A stretch of DNA of 64,000 nt from Terrabacter sp. Root85 (GCF_001429185.1 NZ_LMIW01000011.1:1-64000); one strand, 5' to 3'. Counted from the stretch's first letter, positions 16,890-25,833 are shown. Notes: generated by a model from the sequence alone, not told the origin. Translations and numbers: made by a program.

Positions 16890-19478
16890 GTGTCACGGTT
16901 GAAGCGCGCCCGTCGGATCGTCCTGCTCGTCGCCGTCCTCGTCGTCATGGCGGTGGTCGGGGTCGGGATCCTGGCGATCGGGGTGGTGCGGCAGTCGTTC
17001 CCGGAGACCTCGGGCCAGCTCGAGATCGAGGGCCTGACGAGCTCGGTGTCGGTGCACCGCGACGCCCAGGGCGTCCCCACGATCTACGCCGACAACGCGA
17101 GCGACCTCTTCCGGGCGCAGGGCTTCGTCAGCGCCCAGGACCGCTTCTTCGAGATGGACCTGCGTCGCCACGTCACGGCCGGCCGCCTCTCCGAGCTCGT
17201 CGGCAGCGCCGGCCTCGACAAGGACAAGGTCATCCGCACGATGGGCTGGCGCCGCATCGCGGAGCAGGAGCTGCCCAAGCTCGCGCCCGAGACGCGGCAG
17301 TACCTCCAGGCGTACGCCGACGGCGTCAACGCGTACATCAAGAAGGCCGAGACGCCCGAGAAGATGTCGCTCGAGTACACCGTGCTCGCCCGCCGCAACC
17401 CCGGCTACCGGGTCGAGCCGTGGACGCCCGTCGACTCGCTCTCGTGGCTCAAGGCGATGGCGTGGGACCTGCGGGGCGACTACAACGACGAGCTCGCCCG
17501 GGCCCGCCTGTCGCGCACGACGCGCTCCCTCAAGCAGATCAACCTGCTCTACCCGCCCTACCCCGTCGACCGCAACCAGCCGATCCTCTCGGAGCAGGAC
17601 TGGCAGCCGGCGTCGGCGAGCGACCAGGCGGCGAGCCCGGCGCCCGCGGCCCTCACGGCCATGCGCTCCGAGGACGGCAACGCCGCCATCGACTCGGCGC
17701 TGGCGTCGGTCAACGCGGTCCCGTCGAGCCTCGGCCGCGGCGACGGCATCGGCTCGAACTCGTGGGTCGTCTCGGGCTCGCGCACGACGACGGGCAAGCC
17801 CCTGCTCGCCAACGACCCGCACCTCGCCCTGTCGATCCCCGGCATCTGGGGTCAGGTCAACCTCCAGTGCCGCACCCTGAGCGCGGCGTGCCCCTTCCAG
17901 GTGTCGGGCTTCACCTTCTCGGGCCTGCCCGGCGTCGTCATCGGCCACAACGACAAGGTCGCCTGGGGCATGACGAACCTCGGCCCCGACGTCACGGACT
18001 TCTACCTCGAGCAGGTCTCGGGCGACGGCTACCTCCGTGACGGGCTGACCAAGCCGCTCGAGACGCGCCAGGAGGTCATCAAGGTCGCCGGCGGCGCCGA
18101 CGTGCCGCTGACCGTGCGCTCGACGGTGCACGGCCCGATCATGTCCGACGTCGTCCCGGCCATCGACGCGGCCGGCGACCGCAGCGTCGTGCGCGGCGCT
18201 CCCCAGTCCAACCGGTATGCCGTGTCGCTCGCGTGGACGGCGCTGACCCCGGGCACGACGGCCGACGCGATCTTCGCCCTCAACCGGGCCACGAACTGGT
18301 CGGACTTCCGCAAGGCCGCGGCCCTCTTCTCGGTGCCGTCGCAGAACCTCGTCTACGCCGACACGGCCGGCCACATCGGCTACCAGGCTCCCGGCAAGAT
18401 CCCGGTGCGACGCTCGGCGACGCCCGGCGCGCCCCCCGGCTTCTGGCCGTCGCCCGGCTGGGACTCGCAGTGGGACTGGAAGGGCTACGTGCCCTTCGAC
18501 GACATGCCCAACACCTTCGACCCCGCCGAGGGCTTCATCGTCACGGCCAACCAGGCCGTCACCGCGAGCCCGACGCCGTTCCTCACCTCGGAGTGGGACT
18601 ACGGCTTCCGGGCGCAGCGCATCCGCACCCTGCTCGCCGCGACCCCCAAGGTCTCGCCCGAGACGATGTCGCAGATCCAGGGCGACACCCGCAACACGTA
18701 CGCGCCGGGCCTCGTCGAGCGACTCCTCGCGGTGCAGGTCGACGACTTCACCGCGCAGGCCCAGCGACTGCTGCGCGACTGGGACGGCAACCAGCCCAAC
18801 GACAAGACGCGCGACGCGGCCTCGGCGGCGTACTACAACGCCGTGTGGAAGCACCTGCTCGAATACACCTTCGACGAGCTCCCGCCCGACATCGCGCCCG
18901 ACGGCGGCAGCCGGTGGATGGTCGTCATGGAGCAGCTGCTCAAGGACCCCAAGAACGACTGGTGGGACGACAAGACGACGCCCGGCGTCACCGAGGGCTC
19001 CGGCGAGATCCTCAAGCGCGCGCTCGTCGAGGCCCGCCTCGACCTCGCCCGCGAGCTCGGCAAGGTGCCCGCGACGTGGCGCTGGGGACGCCTGCACTCG
19101 CTCGACCTGACGCACCAGGTCATGGGCGCCGACGGCGTGCCCGAGCTCGTCCAGAACCTCTTCAACCGCGACGACATCGAGCTCGGCGGTGGCAACTCCA
19201 TCGTCAACGCCAACGCGTGGAACGCCTCGAAGCCCGGCTACGACGTCACGAGCGGCCCGTCGATGCGCATGGTCGTCGACCTCGGCAACCTCGACGCGTC
19301 GCGCTGGGTCAACTCGACCGGCCAGTCGGGGCACGCCTACGACGACCACTACTCCGACCAGGTCGACGCCTGGGTGGCCAACGAGACCTTCGTGTGGCCG
19401 TTCAGCCCGACCGCGGTGCGCGAGGCCACCGACGACGAGCTGACGCTCGTGCCGCCGACGCCGACGTCGAACCCGTAG
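16890..19478 (+). CDS. Penicillin acylase family protein (Ntn hydrolase)
   Basis: An 862-residue secreted or membrane-tethered amidohydrolase. Residues 1-30 hold a basic start and one hydrophobic segment (IVLLVAVLVVMAVVGVGILA), a signal anchor. The alpha-chain region follows (GVPTIYADNASDLFRAQGFV, QDRFFEMDLRRH). The autocatalytic cut and catalytic Ser lie in GSNSWVVSGSRTTTGKPLLA, with NDPHLAL downstream. Length matches the precursor of these alpha/beta heterodimers. They cleave acyl-amides such as quorum-sensing acyl-homoserine lactones or beta-lactams; the substrate cannot be told. GTG start with a leaderless-type -10. Confidence 0.9.
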   Translation: MSRLKRARRIVLLVAVLVVMAVVGVGILAIGVVRQSFPETSGQLEIEGLTSSVSVHRDAQGVPTIYADNASDLFRAQGFVSAQDRFFEMDLRRHVTAGRLSELVGSAGLDKDKVIRTMGWRRIAEQELPKLAPETRQYLQAYADGVNAYIKKAETPEKMSLEYTVLARRNPGYRVEPWTPVDSLSWLKAMAWDLRGDYNDELARARLSRTTRSLKQINLLYPPYPVDRNQPILSEQDWQPASASDQAASPAPAALTAMRSEDGNAAIDSALASVNAVPSSLGRGDGIGSNSWVVSGSRTTTGKPLLANDPHLALSIPGIWGQVNLQCRTLSAACPFQVSGFTFSGLPGVVIGHNDKVAWGMTNLGPDVTDFYLEQVSGDGYLRDGLTKPLETRQEVIKVAGGADVPLTVRSTVHGPIMSDVVPAIDAAGDRSVVRGAPQSNRYAVSLAWTALTPGTTADAIFALNRATNWSDFRKAAALFSVPSQNLVYADTAGHIGYQAPGKIPVRRSATPGAPPGFWPSPGWDSQWDWKGYVPFDDMPNTFDPAEGFIVTANQAVTASPTPFLTSEWDYGFRAQRIRTLLAATPKVSPETMSQIQGDTRNTYAPGLVERLLAVQVDDFTAQAQRLLRDWDGNQPNDKTRDAASAAYYNAVWKHLLEYTFDELPPDIAPDGGSRWMVVMEQLLKDPKNDWWDDKTTPGVTEGSGEILKRALVEARLDLARELGKVPATWRWGRLHSLDLTHQVMGADGVPELVQNLFNRDDIELGGGNSIVNANAWNASKPGYDVTSGPSMRMVVDLGNLDASRWVNSTGQSGHAYDDHYSDQVDAWVANETFVWPFSPTAVREATDDELTLVPPTPTSNP

Positions 19479-19569
19479 GCCGCCGCGTCACCCGCGCGGC
19501 TGCGCCTCGGCCCCCGATGGCGTATGCGGTGGGCTCGGGTCTCGCGGTCGGCTCGGCGACGTGCGCGCC

Positions 19570-20217
19570 TCAGCGAAGCCGCACGACGCGTCCGGTCGTC
19601 GTGACGTAGCCGTCGACCGGTAGGTCGTGCGCGTCGGCCGGCAGGTCGGTGTCGCTCTGCTCGCCTTCGTGGAGCAGGGTCACGACGGGTGTGGCCGGGT
19701 CGCGGTGGAGCAGGGCCCGGTCGTAGCAGCCGCCGCCCTGGCCGAGGCGCGTGCCGTGCTCGTCGACGGAGAGCCCGGGTGTGACGACGAGGTCGCACCT
19801 GGCGAGGGCGTCGGTGCCGAGCCAGCCCTGTCGCTCGTCGGCGTCCGGTGCGTGGCCGCCGTGGCCGGGGCGGCGCACGGTCGCGTCGTCGCCCGAGGCG
19901 CCCGGGACGGCATACCTCCACTCGAGCGAGAAGTCGCCCTGCACGACGGGCACGATGACCTCGTGGCCGGCCGCGAGGAGCGCCTCGACGAGGCGGCCGG
20001 TCGGCGGCTCGTCCGGGAGGGACTCGTAGACCGCCACCCGGGACGGGTCGGGCACGAAACGGAGCACCGCCCCGGCGATCGCCGCCGCGGCGGCGTCACG
20101 CTCGTCCCGGGTCAGGCGCGACGCGATCTCGCGCCGCCGGGCCCGCGCGGCGTGACGCAGGTCACGCTTGCCCAGGCCGCTCACGGGGAGCACATTCCGC
20201 GCACTCGGGTGACGCAC
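19570..20217 (-). CDS. 5-formyltetrahydrofolate cyclo-ligase
   Basis: A roughly 215-residue cytosolic enzyme converting 5-formyl-THF and ATP to 5,10-methenyl-THF. Seen: GLGKRDLRHAARARRREIAS (N-terminal helix with the substrate Lys/Arg), VAVYESLPDEPPTGRLVEAL, DLVVTPGLSVDEHGTRLGQG and GGCYDRALL, the family's ATP-binding signature. GTG at 20217 is preferred because TACGAT (minus strand, 20227-20232) lies 9 nt upstream as a leaderless promoter; GTG at 20184 is an alternative. Divergent from the UGPase-Glp gene with overlapping promoters. Mycobacteria have the same pair (Rv0992c and galU). Confidence 0.9.
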   Translation of the reverse strand: MRHPSARNVLPVSGLGKRDLRHAARARRREIASRLTRDERDAAAAAIAGAVLRFVPDPSRVAVYESLPDEPPTGRLVEALLAAGHEVIVPVVQGDFSLEWRYAVPGASGDDATVRRPGHGGHAPDADERQGWLGTDALARCDLVVTPGLSVDEHGTRLGQGGGCYDRALLHRDPATPVVTLLHEGEQSDTDLPADAHDLPVDGYVTTTGRVVRLR

Positions 20218-20226
20218 ATGCGGCCC

Positions 20227-20236
20227 ATCGTAAGGT
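20227..20236. promoter_or_regulatory. Overlapping divergent leaderless promoters, cyclo-ligase / UGPase-Glp
   Basis: TAAGGT (20231-20236, plus strand) precedes the ATG at 20244 by 7 nt. TACGAT (20227-20232, minus strand) precedes the GTG at 20217 by 9 nt. The two -10 hexamers overlap, so the divergent genes may compete for polymerase. Confidence 0.45.
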
Positions 20237-20243
20237 GATGCCC

Positions 20244-22886
20244 ATGAGTGACCAGGGGCTCCACGCGTCCGTCGCACTGATGCGCGACCGGGGCCTCGGT
20301 CCTGAGGCGATCAGGGTGTTCGAGCACTACTACGAGCAGCTGCAGGCCGGGGCGCTCGGCACGATCCCCGAGGAGTCGATCGAGCCCCTCGGCGAGGTGC
20401 AGACCCTCCGTGAGGTCCAGGTGTCCGACGAGGAGGCGCGCGAGGCGCTGTCGCGCACCGCCGTCATCAAGCTCAACGGCGGCCTCGGCACCGGGATGGG
20501 CATGACCGGCGCCAAGTCCGCGCTCGAGGTCAAGGACGGCCTGACCTTCCTCGACATCATCGCCCTGCAAGTGCTGGCCCTGCGTGAGCGCTGGGGCGTC
20601 GAGCTCCCGCTCGTGCTCATGAACTCCTTCCGCACCTCGGAGGAGTCGCTCAAGATCCTCGCGAAGTACCCCGACCTGCCGGTCGACGGGCTGCCGCTCG
20701 ACTTCATCCAGAACGCCGAGCCCAAGCTGCGCCCCGACGACCTCATGCCGGTGCAGTGGCCCGACGACCCCGAGCTCGAGTGGTGCCCGCCGGGCCACGG
20801 CGACATCTACGTCTCGCTCGTCACGTCCGGCGTGCTCGACTCCCTGCTGGAGAAGGGGATCCGCTACGCGTTCCTCTCCAACTCCGACAACCTCGGCGCG
20901 ACGTGCGACCCCGACGTCGCGGCGTGGATGGTCGAGCACGGCCTGCCCTACGTCGCCGAGGTGTGCAAGCGCACGAAGAGCGACCGCAAGGGCGGCCACC
21001 TCGCGGTGCGCAAGTCCGACGGCCGGATCGTGCTGCGCGACACGGCGATGGTGGCCGAGGGGGAGGAGCGCTACTTCCGCGACATCAAGCGGCACAACAC
21101 CTTCAACGCCAACAACGTGTGGATCAACCTCGAGGTCCTGCGCGAGCGGATGACGGCCAAGCAGGGCGTCCTCGGCCTGCCGATCATCGTCAACCACAAG
21201 AACGTCGACCCCGCCGACCCGGGCTCGCCCGAGGTCATCCAGATGGAGTCGGCGATGGGCACGGCGATCGAGGTGTTCGAGGGCTCGGAGGCGATCCTCG
21301 TGCCGCGCACCCGCTTCCGTCCGGTCAAGACGACGAACGACCTGCTCGTCATCCGGTCCGACTTCTTCACCCTCGACGAGGGCTACCACGTCGTCGCGAC
21401 CGTCGACGGGCCCGAGCCCTACGTCGACCTCGACTCGGCCTACCGCTTCGTGTCGGGCTTCGAGCAGCGCTTCCCCAAGGGGGTGCCCTCGATGCGCGAC
21501 TGCACGAGCCTGCGCGTCATCGGTGACCCCGTCTTCGGCCGCAACGTCCGTTGCGTCGGCGAGGTGCTCATCGACGGCTACCGCCGGGTCCTCGACGACG
21601 CCGTGCTCGGCGAGCTGCCGACGCCGACGCCGGCGCCCGTCACGACACCCGGCGACGTGCGTACGGTCGACGAGCACCTCAAGGCCATCCTCTCGACGCT
21701 CGAGCCGTCCCCGACCGAGTGGACGCCGCTCACCGAGGCCCTCGGCCTCGTCGTGGCCCGCGACGTCCGGGCCAAGGTCAACCTGCCGCACTTCGACAAC
21801 TCGTCGATGGACGGGTATGCCGTCCGCGCCGAGTCGCTCGCGTCCGCCGGTGAGTCCCCGGTGCGGCTGCGCATCGTCGGCGAGGTCGCCGCGGGTGCCG
21901 ACCCGACCTTCTCGGTGGGCGTGGGGGAGGCGGCCAGGATCATGACGGGCGCCCCGATCCCCGAGGGTGCCGACGCCGTCATCGCCGTCGAGGACACCGA
22001 CGCGGCCGCAACGGGCGACGTGGAGTGCCGCGTGGCGGTCCCGCCGGGTCGCTTCATCCGTCCGCAGGGCGAGGACGTGTCGTCCGGCGAGGTCATCGTC
22101 TCGGCGGGCGAGGTCGTCGGCGCCCGCACCATCGCGCTGCTCGCGGCCTGCGGTCATGCCGAGGTCGAGGTCCACCGCCGGCCGCACGTCGTCGTGCTGT
22201 CGACCGGCGCCGAGCTCGTCGAGCCCGGAAAACCCTTGCAGCCCGGTCAGATCCACGACTCCAACTCCTCCATGCTCTGGGCGGCCGCCATCGGCGCCGG
22301 GGCGTCGGCCGAGATCCGGGCGGCGGTCGGCGACTCCGACGAGGAGCTGCTCGCCGTGCTCGACGAGGTCGTCGCCGAGGCCGACGTCGTCATCACGAGC
22401 GGCGGAGTCTCGATGGGCGCCTACGACGTCGTCAAGAGCGCCCTGCGCGGCGAGGGCATCGACTTCGTCAAGGTCGCGATGCAGCCCGGCAAGCCGCAGG
22501 GCTACGGGCTGCTGACCGGGCCGGGTGGCAAGCAGGTGCCGCTCTTCGCCCTGCCCGGCAACCCGGTGTCGTCGTTCGTGTCGTTCGAGGTCTTCGTGCG
22601 CCCGGCGCTGCGCCGGCTCATGCGCCTGACCCCCGAGAAGCGCCGGTTGCGGCCGGCCACGCTCATCTCCGGCGTCGAGTCCTTCGGCGGGCGGCGCCAG
22701 TTCGGTCGTGCCGTCGTGTCGCGGTCGGCGGAAGGCACGCTCGTCGCCGTCCCCGTGGCAGGGCAGGGCTCGCACTTCGTCGCCGACCTCTCCCGGGCCA
22801 ACGCCCTCTTCGTCGTGCCCGAGGACGTCACCGAGCTCGTCGCCGGTGAGGTCGTCGACGTCCTCGTCCTCGACAAGGAGGCGTGA
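20244..22886 (+). CDS. Fusion protein: UDP-glucose pyrophosphorylase (eukaryote-type) + MoeA/Glp molybdotransferase
   Basis: An 880-residue protein in one uninterrupted frame. Residues about 1-455 form a UDPGP-family UTP-glucose-1-phosphate uridylyltransferase: KLNGGLGTGMGMTGAKSA (from K76), SNSDNLGATCDPDVAAWM, KSDRKGGHLA, FNANNVWINLE and RFRPVKTTNDLLV. A Pro/Thr linker (GELPTPTPAPVTTPGD) follows. From V472 (a GTG that could once have been a start) comes complete MoeA/Glp: RTVDEHLKAIL, HFDNSSMDGYAV (H516 on), SGGVSMGAYD (719-728), KVAMQPGKPQGYG and LFALPGNPVSS. These are normally separate genes (galU, moeA1/glp). A leaderless-type -10 precedes the ATG. Glp in Corynebacterium also binds FtsZ. 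A lost stop codon through sequencing error is possible, but the linker argues for a real fusion. Confidence 0.9.
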   Translation: MSDQGLHASVALMRDRGLGPEAIRVFEHYYEQLQAGALGTIPEESIEPLGEVQTLREVQVSDEEAREALSRTAVIKLNGGLGTGMGMTGAKSALEVKDGLTFLDIIALQVLALRERWGVELPLVLMNSFRTSEESLKILAKYPDLPVDGLPLDFIQNAEPKLRPDDLMPVQWPDDPELEWCPPGHGDIYVSLVTSGVLDSLLEKGIRYAFLSNSDNLGATCDPDVAAWMVEHGLPYVAEVCKRTKSDRKGGHLAVRKSDGRIVLRDTAMVAEGEERYFRDIKRHNTFNANNVWINLEVLRERMTAKQGVLGLPIIVNHKNVDPADPGSPEVIQMESAMGTAIEVFEGSEAILVPRTRFRPVKTTNDLLVIRSDFFTLDEGYHVVATVDGPEPYVDLDSAYRFVSGFEQRFPKGVPSMRDCTSLRVIGDPVFGRNVRCVGEVLIDGYRRVLDDAVLGELPTPTPAPVTTPGDVRTVDEHLKAILSTLEPSPTEWTPLTEALGLVVARDVRAKVNLPHFDNSSMDGYAVRAESLASAGESPVRLRIVGEVAAGADPTFSVGVGEAARIMTGAPIPEGADAVIAVEDTDAAATGDVECRVAVPPGRFIRPQGEDVSSGEVIVSAGEVVGARTIALLAACGHAEVEVHRRPHVVVLSTGAELVEPGKPLQPGQIHDSNSSMLWAAAIGAGASAEIRAAVGDSDEELLAVLDEVVAEADVVITSGGVSMGAYDVVKSALRGEGIDFVKVAMQPGKPQGYGLLTGPGGKQVPLFALPGNPVSSFVSFEVFVRPALRRLMRLTPEKRRLRPATLISGVESFGGRRQFGRAVVSRSAEGTLVAVPVAGQGSHFVADLSRANALFVVPEDVTELVAGEVVDVLVLDKEA

Positions 22887-23461
22887 TGAGCGACCGACCG
22901 GAGGCACAGCCAGATCCGAGCGACCCGTGGGTGACGCCCCCGGAGCAGGGCGGGGCCGAGGCCTCCCCGGCAGAAGCCGCGGCGACTGCCGAGGCGCCGG
23001 GCCTCACCCACGTGCGCGCCGACGGCAGTGCCCACATGGTCGACGTGTCGGCCAAGGCCGTGACCGCCCGCGAGGCCAGCGCGGCGGGACGCGTCCTGCT
23101 CAGCGCCGACGCCGTCGCGGCGTTGCGCTCGGGGAACGTCCCCAAGGGCGACGCCCTGGCGGTCGCCCGCATCGCCGGCATCCAGGCCGTCAAGCGCACA
23201 CCCGAGCTCATCCCGCTCGCGCACCCGATCGCCGTGCACGGCGTCGAGGTCGACGTGACCGTTGCCGACGACGGCGCCGACATCACGGCGACGGTGCGCA
23301 CCGCCGACCGGACGGGCATCGAGATGGAGGCGCTGACCGCGGTGTCGGTCGCCGCGCTCGCCCTCATCGACATGGTCAAGGCCGTCGACAAGCACGGCCG
23401 GATCACCGACGTCCGCGTCACGGCGAAGTCCGGTGGCCGGTCGGGAGACTGGCATGAGTGA
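22886..23461 (+). CDS. moaC: Cyclic pyranopterin monophosphate synthase MoaC
   Basis: A 191-residue protein; the catalytic MoaC domain covers about residues 40-190, converting the MoaA product to cyclic pyranopterin monophosphate in molybdenum cofactor synthesis. Seen: HMVDVSAKAVTAREASAAGR, GNVPKGDALAVARIAGIQA, LIPLAHPIAVHGVEVDV, EMEALTAVSVAALALIDMVK and KSGGRSGDW. A 35-residue acidic, Ala-rich N-terminal extension precedes it. The ATG overlaps the stop of the fusion gene (TGATG) with a good AAGGAGG upstream, so the two are translationally coupled. Confidence 0.96.
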   Translation: MSDRPEAQPDPSDPWVTPPEQGGAEASPAEAAATAEAPGLTHVRADGSAHMVDVSAKAVTAREASAAGRVLLSADAVAALRSGNVPKGDALAVARIAGIQAVKRTPELIPLAHPIAVHGVEVDVTVADDGADITATVRTADRTGIEMEALTAVSVAALALIDMVKAVDKHGRITDVRVTAKSGGRSGDWHE

Positions 23462-23948
23462 GGGTCCGGGCGTGGGCCGCCGGGCCGTCGTCGTCACGTC
23501 CTCGACCCGAGCGGCGGCTGGCGTCTACGCCGACAGGTCCGGCCCGGTCATCGTCGAGCGGCTCCGCGCCTGGGGCTTCGAGGTGGGCGATCCGGTCGTC
23601 GTGGCCGACGGCGACGAGTTCGGCCTGGCGCTCCGCGAGGTCCTCGCGAGCGAACCGGAGCTCGTCATCACGACCGGAGGGACCGGCCTCACCCCGACCG
23701 ACGTGACCCCCGAGCAGACCGCACCCATGCTCGACCGGCTCGTGCCCGGCGTCGCCGAGGCGATCCGTGCCGCCGGCGTCGCCAAGGGGGTCCCGACGGC
23801 GATGCTCTCGCGCGGTCTCGTCGGCCTGGCCGGGCGCACCTTCGTCGCCAACCTTCCCGGATCGCGCGGGGGCGTTGCCGACGCGCTCGACGTGCTCGAG
23901 CCGGTCCTGGGCCACGCCCTCGACCAGATCCCCGGCAGTGACCACTGA
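23454..23948 (+). CDS. mog: Molybdopterin adenylyltransferase (MogA/MoaB family)
   Basis: A 164-residue protein that adenylylates molybdopterin before molybdate insertion. Seen: AVVVTSSTRAAAGVYADRSG, ITTGGTGLTPTDVTPEQTAP (the MPT-binding GGTG motif), AMLSRGLVGLAGRTFVANLP and GSRGGVADAL. Its ATG lies 8 nt inside the end of moaC. The reading MSEGPGVG is preferred over an upstream in-frame Met. With MoaC and the MoeA domain upstream, late steps of cofactor synthesis are grouped; moaA, moaD and moaE are not in the window. Confidence 0.93.
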   Translation: MSEGPGVGRRAVVVTSSTRAAAGVYADRSGPVIVERLRAWGFEVGDPVVVADGDEFGLALREVLASEPELVITTGGTGLTPTDVTPEQTAPMLDRLVPGVAEAIRAAGVAKGVPTAMLSRGLVGLAGRTFVANLPGSRGGVADALDVLEPVLGHALDQIPGSDH

Positions 23949-24017
23949 CGTGAGGACGCGGATCCGCTTGCGGCACTCCGTGATCCGACGTCGGCCGATC
24001 CCGCAGGGATCGGTCGG

Positions 24018-24656
24018 ATGAGGATGCCGTGGCGCCCACACCGGGACGGTCAGGCCCGCTGGCCCGTGGTCCTGCGTGATGCCTCGTCCGAGCCCGCGAT
24101 CGTGCTGCGGCCCCTGCGCCTGGACGACGAGCGTGACTGGCAGCGCGTGCGGCGCGACAACGCGGCATACGTCCAGCCGTGGGAGCCGACCCTCCCGCCG
24201 GGCTCGCCCGCGCGGACCCCGGTCTCGTTCCGGCAGTTCGTCCGCGACCTCGACACCGAGGCGCGCGCCGACCGCGCCATGCCGTGGTGCATCGAGGTCG
24301 GCGGTCGCATCGTGGGTCAGGTCCACCTCTTCGGGATCGTCCGCGCCGCGCAGCAGTCGGGTGCGGCCGGCTATTGGCTCGACGAGTCCGTCACCGGACA
24401 GGGCATCGCGACCCGCGCCCTCGCGCTGGCGGTCGACCACGCGCTCGGCGCGGGTGGGCTGCACCGGGTCGAGGTCAACATCCGGCTCGACAACGTGCCC
24501 TCGCTGCGCGTCGTCGAGCGGCTCGGCCTGCGTGACGAGGGAGTGCGCGAGCGCTTCCTCCACATCGACGGCGCGTGGCGCGACCACCGCTCCTTCGCCG
24601 TCACGACCGAGGACCTGTGCGGATCGACTCTCACGGCTCGCCTGTCACAGGTGTAA
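24018..24656 (+). CDS. rimJ: GNAT acetyltransferase (RimJ/RimL type)
   Basis: A 212-residue N-acetyltransferase of the RimJ group. Seen: IVLRPLRLDDERDWQRVRRD, YVQPWEPTLPPG, the acetyl-CoA region QSGAAGYWLDESVTGQGIAT and HRVEVNIRLDNVPSLRVVER. Related proteins acetylate ribosomal protein N-termini or other peptides; the target here is not known. It lies between the Moco genes and the GlpR-like gene, matching the galU-moeA1-rimJ-Rv0996 order of M. tuberculosis, but here moaC and mog are inserted before it. Confidence 0.88.
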   Translation: MRMPWRPHRDGQARWPVVLRDASSEPAIVLRPLRLDDERDWQRVRRDNAAYVQPWEPTLPPGSPARTPVSFRQFVRDLDTEARADRAMPWCIEVGGRIVGQVHLFGIVRAAQQSGAAGYWLDESVTGQGIATRALALAVDHALGAGGLHRVEVNIRLDNVPSLRVVERLGLRDEGVRERFLHIDGAWRDHRSFAVTTEDLCGSTLTARLSQV

Positions 24657-24713
24657 CACCAGCCTCTTGCGCGACACGCCTCGAATGTGCGGGGCCGTTA
24701 CCGAACCGCGTCC

Positions 24714-24719
24714 TACCGT
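24714..24719 (+). promoter_or_regulatory. -10 element, leaderless start of the GlpR/SepX-like gene
   Basis: TACCGT is followed by 7 nt and the GTG at 24727. It gives the membrane protein its own promoter, separate from the upstream genes. Confidence 0.45.
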
Positions 24720-24726
24720 GGGTCAC

Positions 24727-25833
24727 GTGCCAGTCAGCAGCCTCATCTTCGTCGTCATCGTGGCGATCTGGGCTGCCTATCTCGTGCAGCACTGGGCCCG
24801 CCGCCGCGAGGACGCCGCCGCGACCCGGTCGGTCGAGGGCTTCTCCGAGGCCATGCGCGTCCTCGAGAAGCGACCGGCCCTGCCGACTCCGGCACTGAGC
24901 ACCCCGCGCCCGCACTCGTATGCCGTCAAGCCCGCGAGCACCGGCCGTCCCACCGTCGACGTGAAGCGGGCCGTCCCCGCCGGCACGTCACGCCGCCACT
25001 CTCCGCTCGTCGCACGTCGATCCGACGAGCGGGTGCTTGCGAGCTCGACTGACGCATCGGGCTCCTCGTCAGATCTGAGCCAGAACGACCACGACATCGC
25101 CCCCTACTCCGCCGAGGTGGACCGCATGCCCGAGTCAGCGCGACCGACGAGCCACGCGGACCGGAGGCCGGCTCGACCCACGGCCCCTGCGCGGGTTCCG
25201 CTGGCACAGCGCCGCCTTCGCGCGGCGCTGCTCCTCGTCGCGGTCGCCTGGCTGCCGGTGTCCGTCGTGCTGACGGTGACCGACGTGCTCATGTGGATCT
25301 CCATCCCGTTCGCCGTGCTCACCGTCGCCGCCGTCCTCGTGTGGCTGCGGGCCGAGGCCCAGGCCGACCGCCTGCGCAGCAGCTCGGAGGCGGGGGACCA
25401 GCGCGCTCGAGGTGGCCGGCGAGGTCGTCGCCACAGCAGGTCCTACGACGCGCAGCACCGCGTGCCGCTCCTCTCGAGTGACGACACGCAGGTCATCCGT
25501 AGCACCGCCACGGCGGCCCCGTCGGAGGTCGTGGCGGTCTCGCACGAGTCGCAGACCGTCGTCGCCCAGCACGTCGAGCCCGGCGTCTTCGACGTCCAGG
25601 CGCCGATCACCGGTGAGGTGCCCGTCGCCGTGGCCGCCGTCGAGCAGCCGGCCGAGGGCAGCTGGAGCCCTGTTCCGGTGCCGCGCCCGACCTACTCGCT
25701 CAAGGCCAAGGCCGAGCCGCGCTACACCGAGTCCGGCATCCCGGCCGACGTCTTCGACACGCCTGAGTTCGCCGAGGAGGCCGAGGAGCTCGACGACCGG
25801 GCCCTCTTCGCCCGCCGCGCCGTCTCCCAGTAG
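24727..25833 (+). CDS. GlpR/SepX-like divisome membrane protein
   Basis: A 368-residue membrane protein. An N-terminal segment (SSLIFVVIVAIWAAYLV, residues 4-20) is followed by the family signature QHWARRREDAAATRSVEGFS and EAMRVLEKR. A disordered Pro/Ser-rich stretch leads to two more membrane segments near 167-187 and 190-210 (LLLVAVAWLPVSVVL, IPFAVLTVAAVLVW), then a long cytosolic tail. Order and topology match Streptomyces SepX and Corynebacterium GlpR, the membrane receptor of Glp at the division site. Gene order (Glp, RimJ, GlpR) also matches. Function is by family and context. Confidence 0.8.
   Translation: MPVSSLIFVVIVAIWAAYLVQHWARRREDAAATRSVEGFSEAMRVLEKRPALPTPALSTPRPHSYAVKPASTGRPTVDVKRAVPAGTSRRHSPLVARRSDERVLASSTDASGSSSDLSQNDHDIAPYSAEVDRMPESARPTSHADRRPARPTAPARVPLAQRRLRAALLLVAVAWLPVSVVLTVTDVLMWISIPFAVLTVAAVLVWLRAEAQADRLRSSSEAGDQRARGGRRGRRHSRSYDAQHRVPLLSSDDTQVIRSTATAAPSEVVAVSHESQTVVAQHVEPGVFDVQAPITGEVPVAVAAVEQPAEGSWSPVPVPRPTYSLKAKAEPRYTESGIPADVFDTPEFAEEAEELDDRALFARRAVSQ

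Noticed and set aside
20181-22907. 908-codon open frame opposite the UGPase-Glp gene
   Set aside because: Antisense shadow; the plus-strand protein has full enzymatic motifs along its length.
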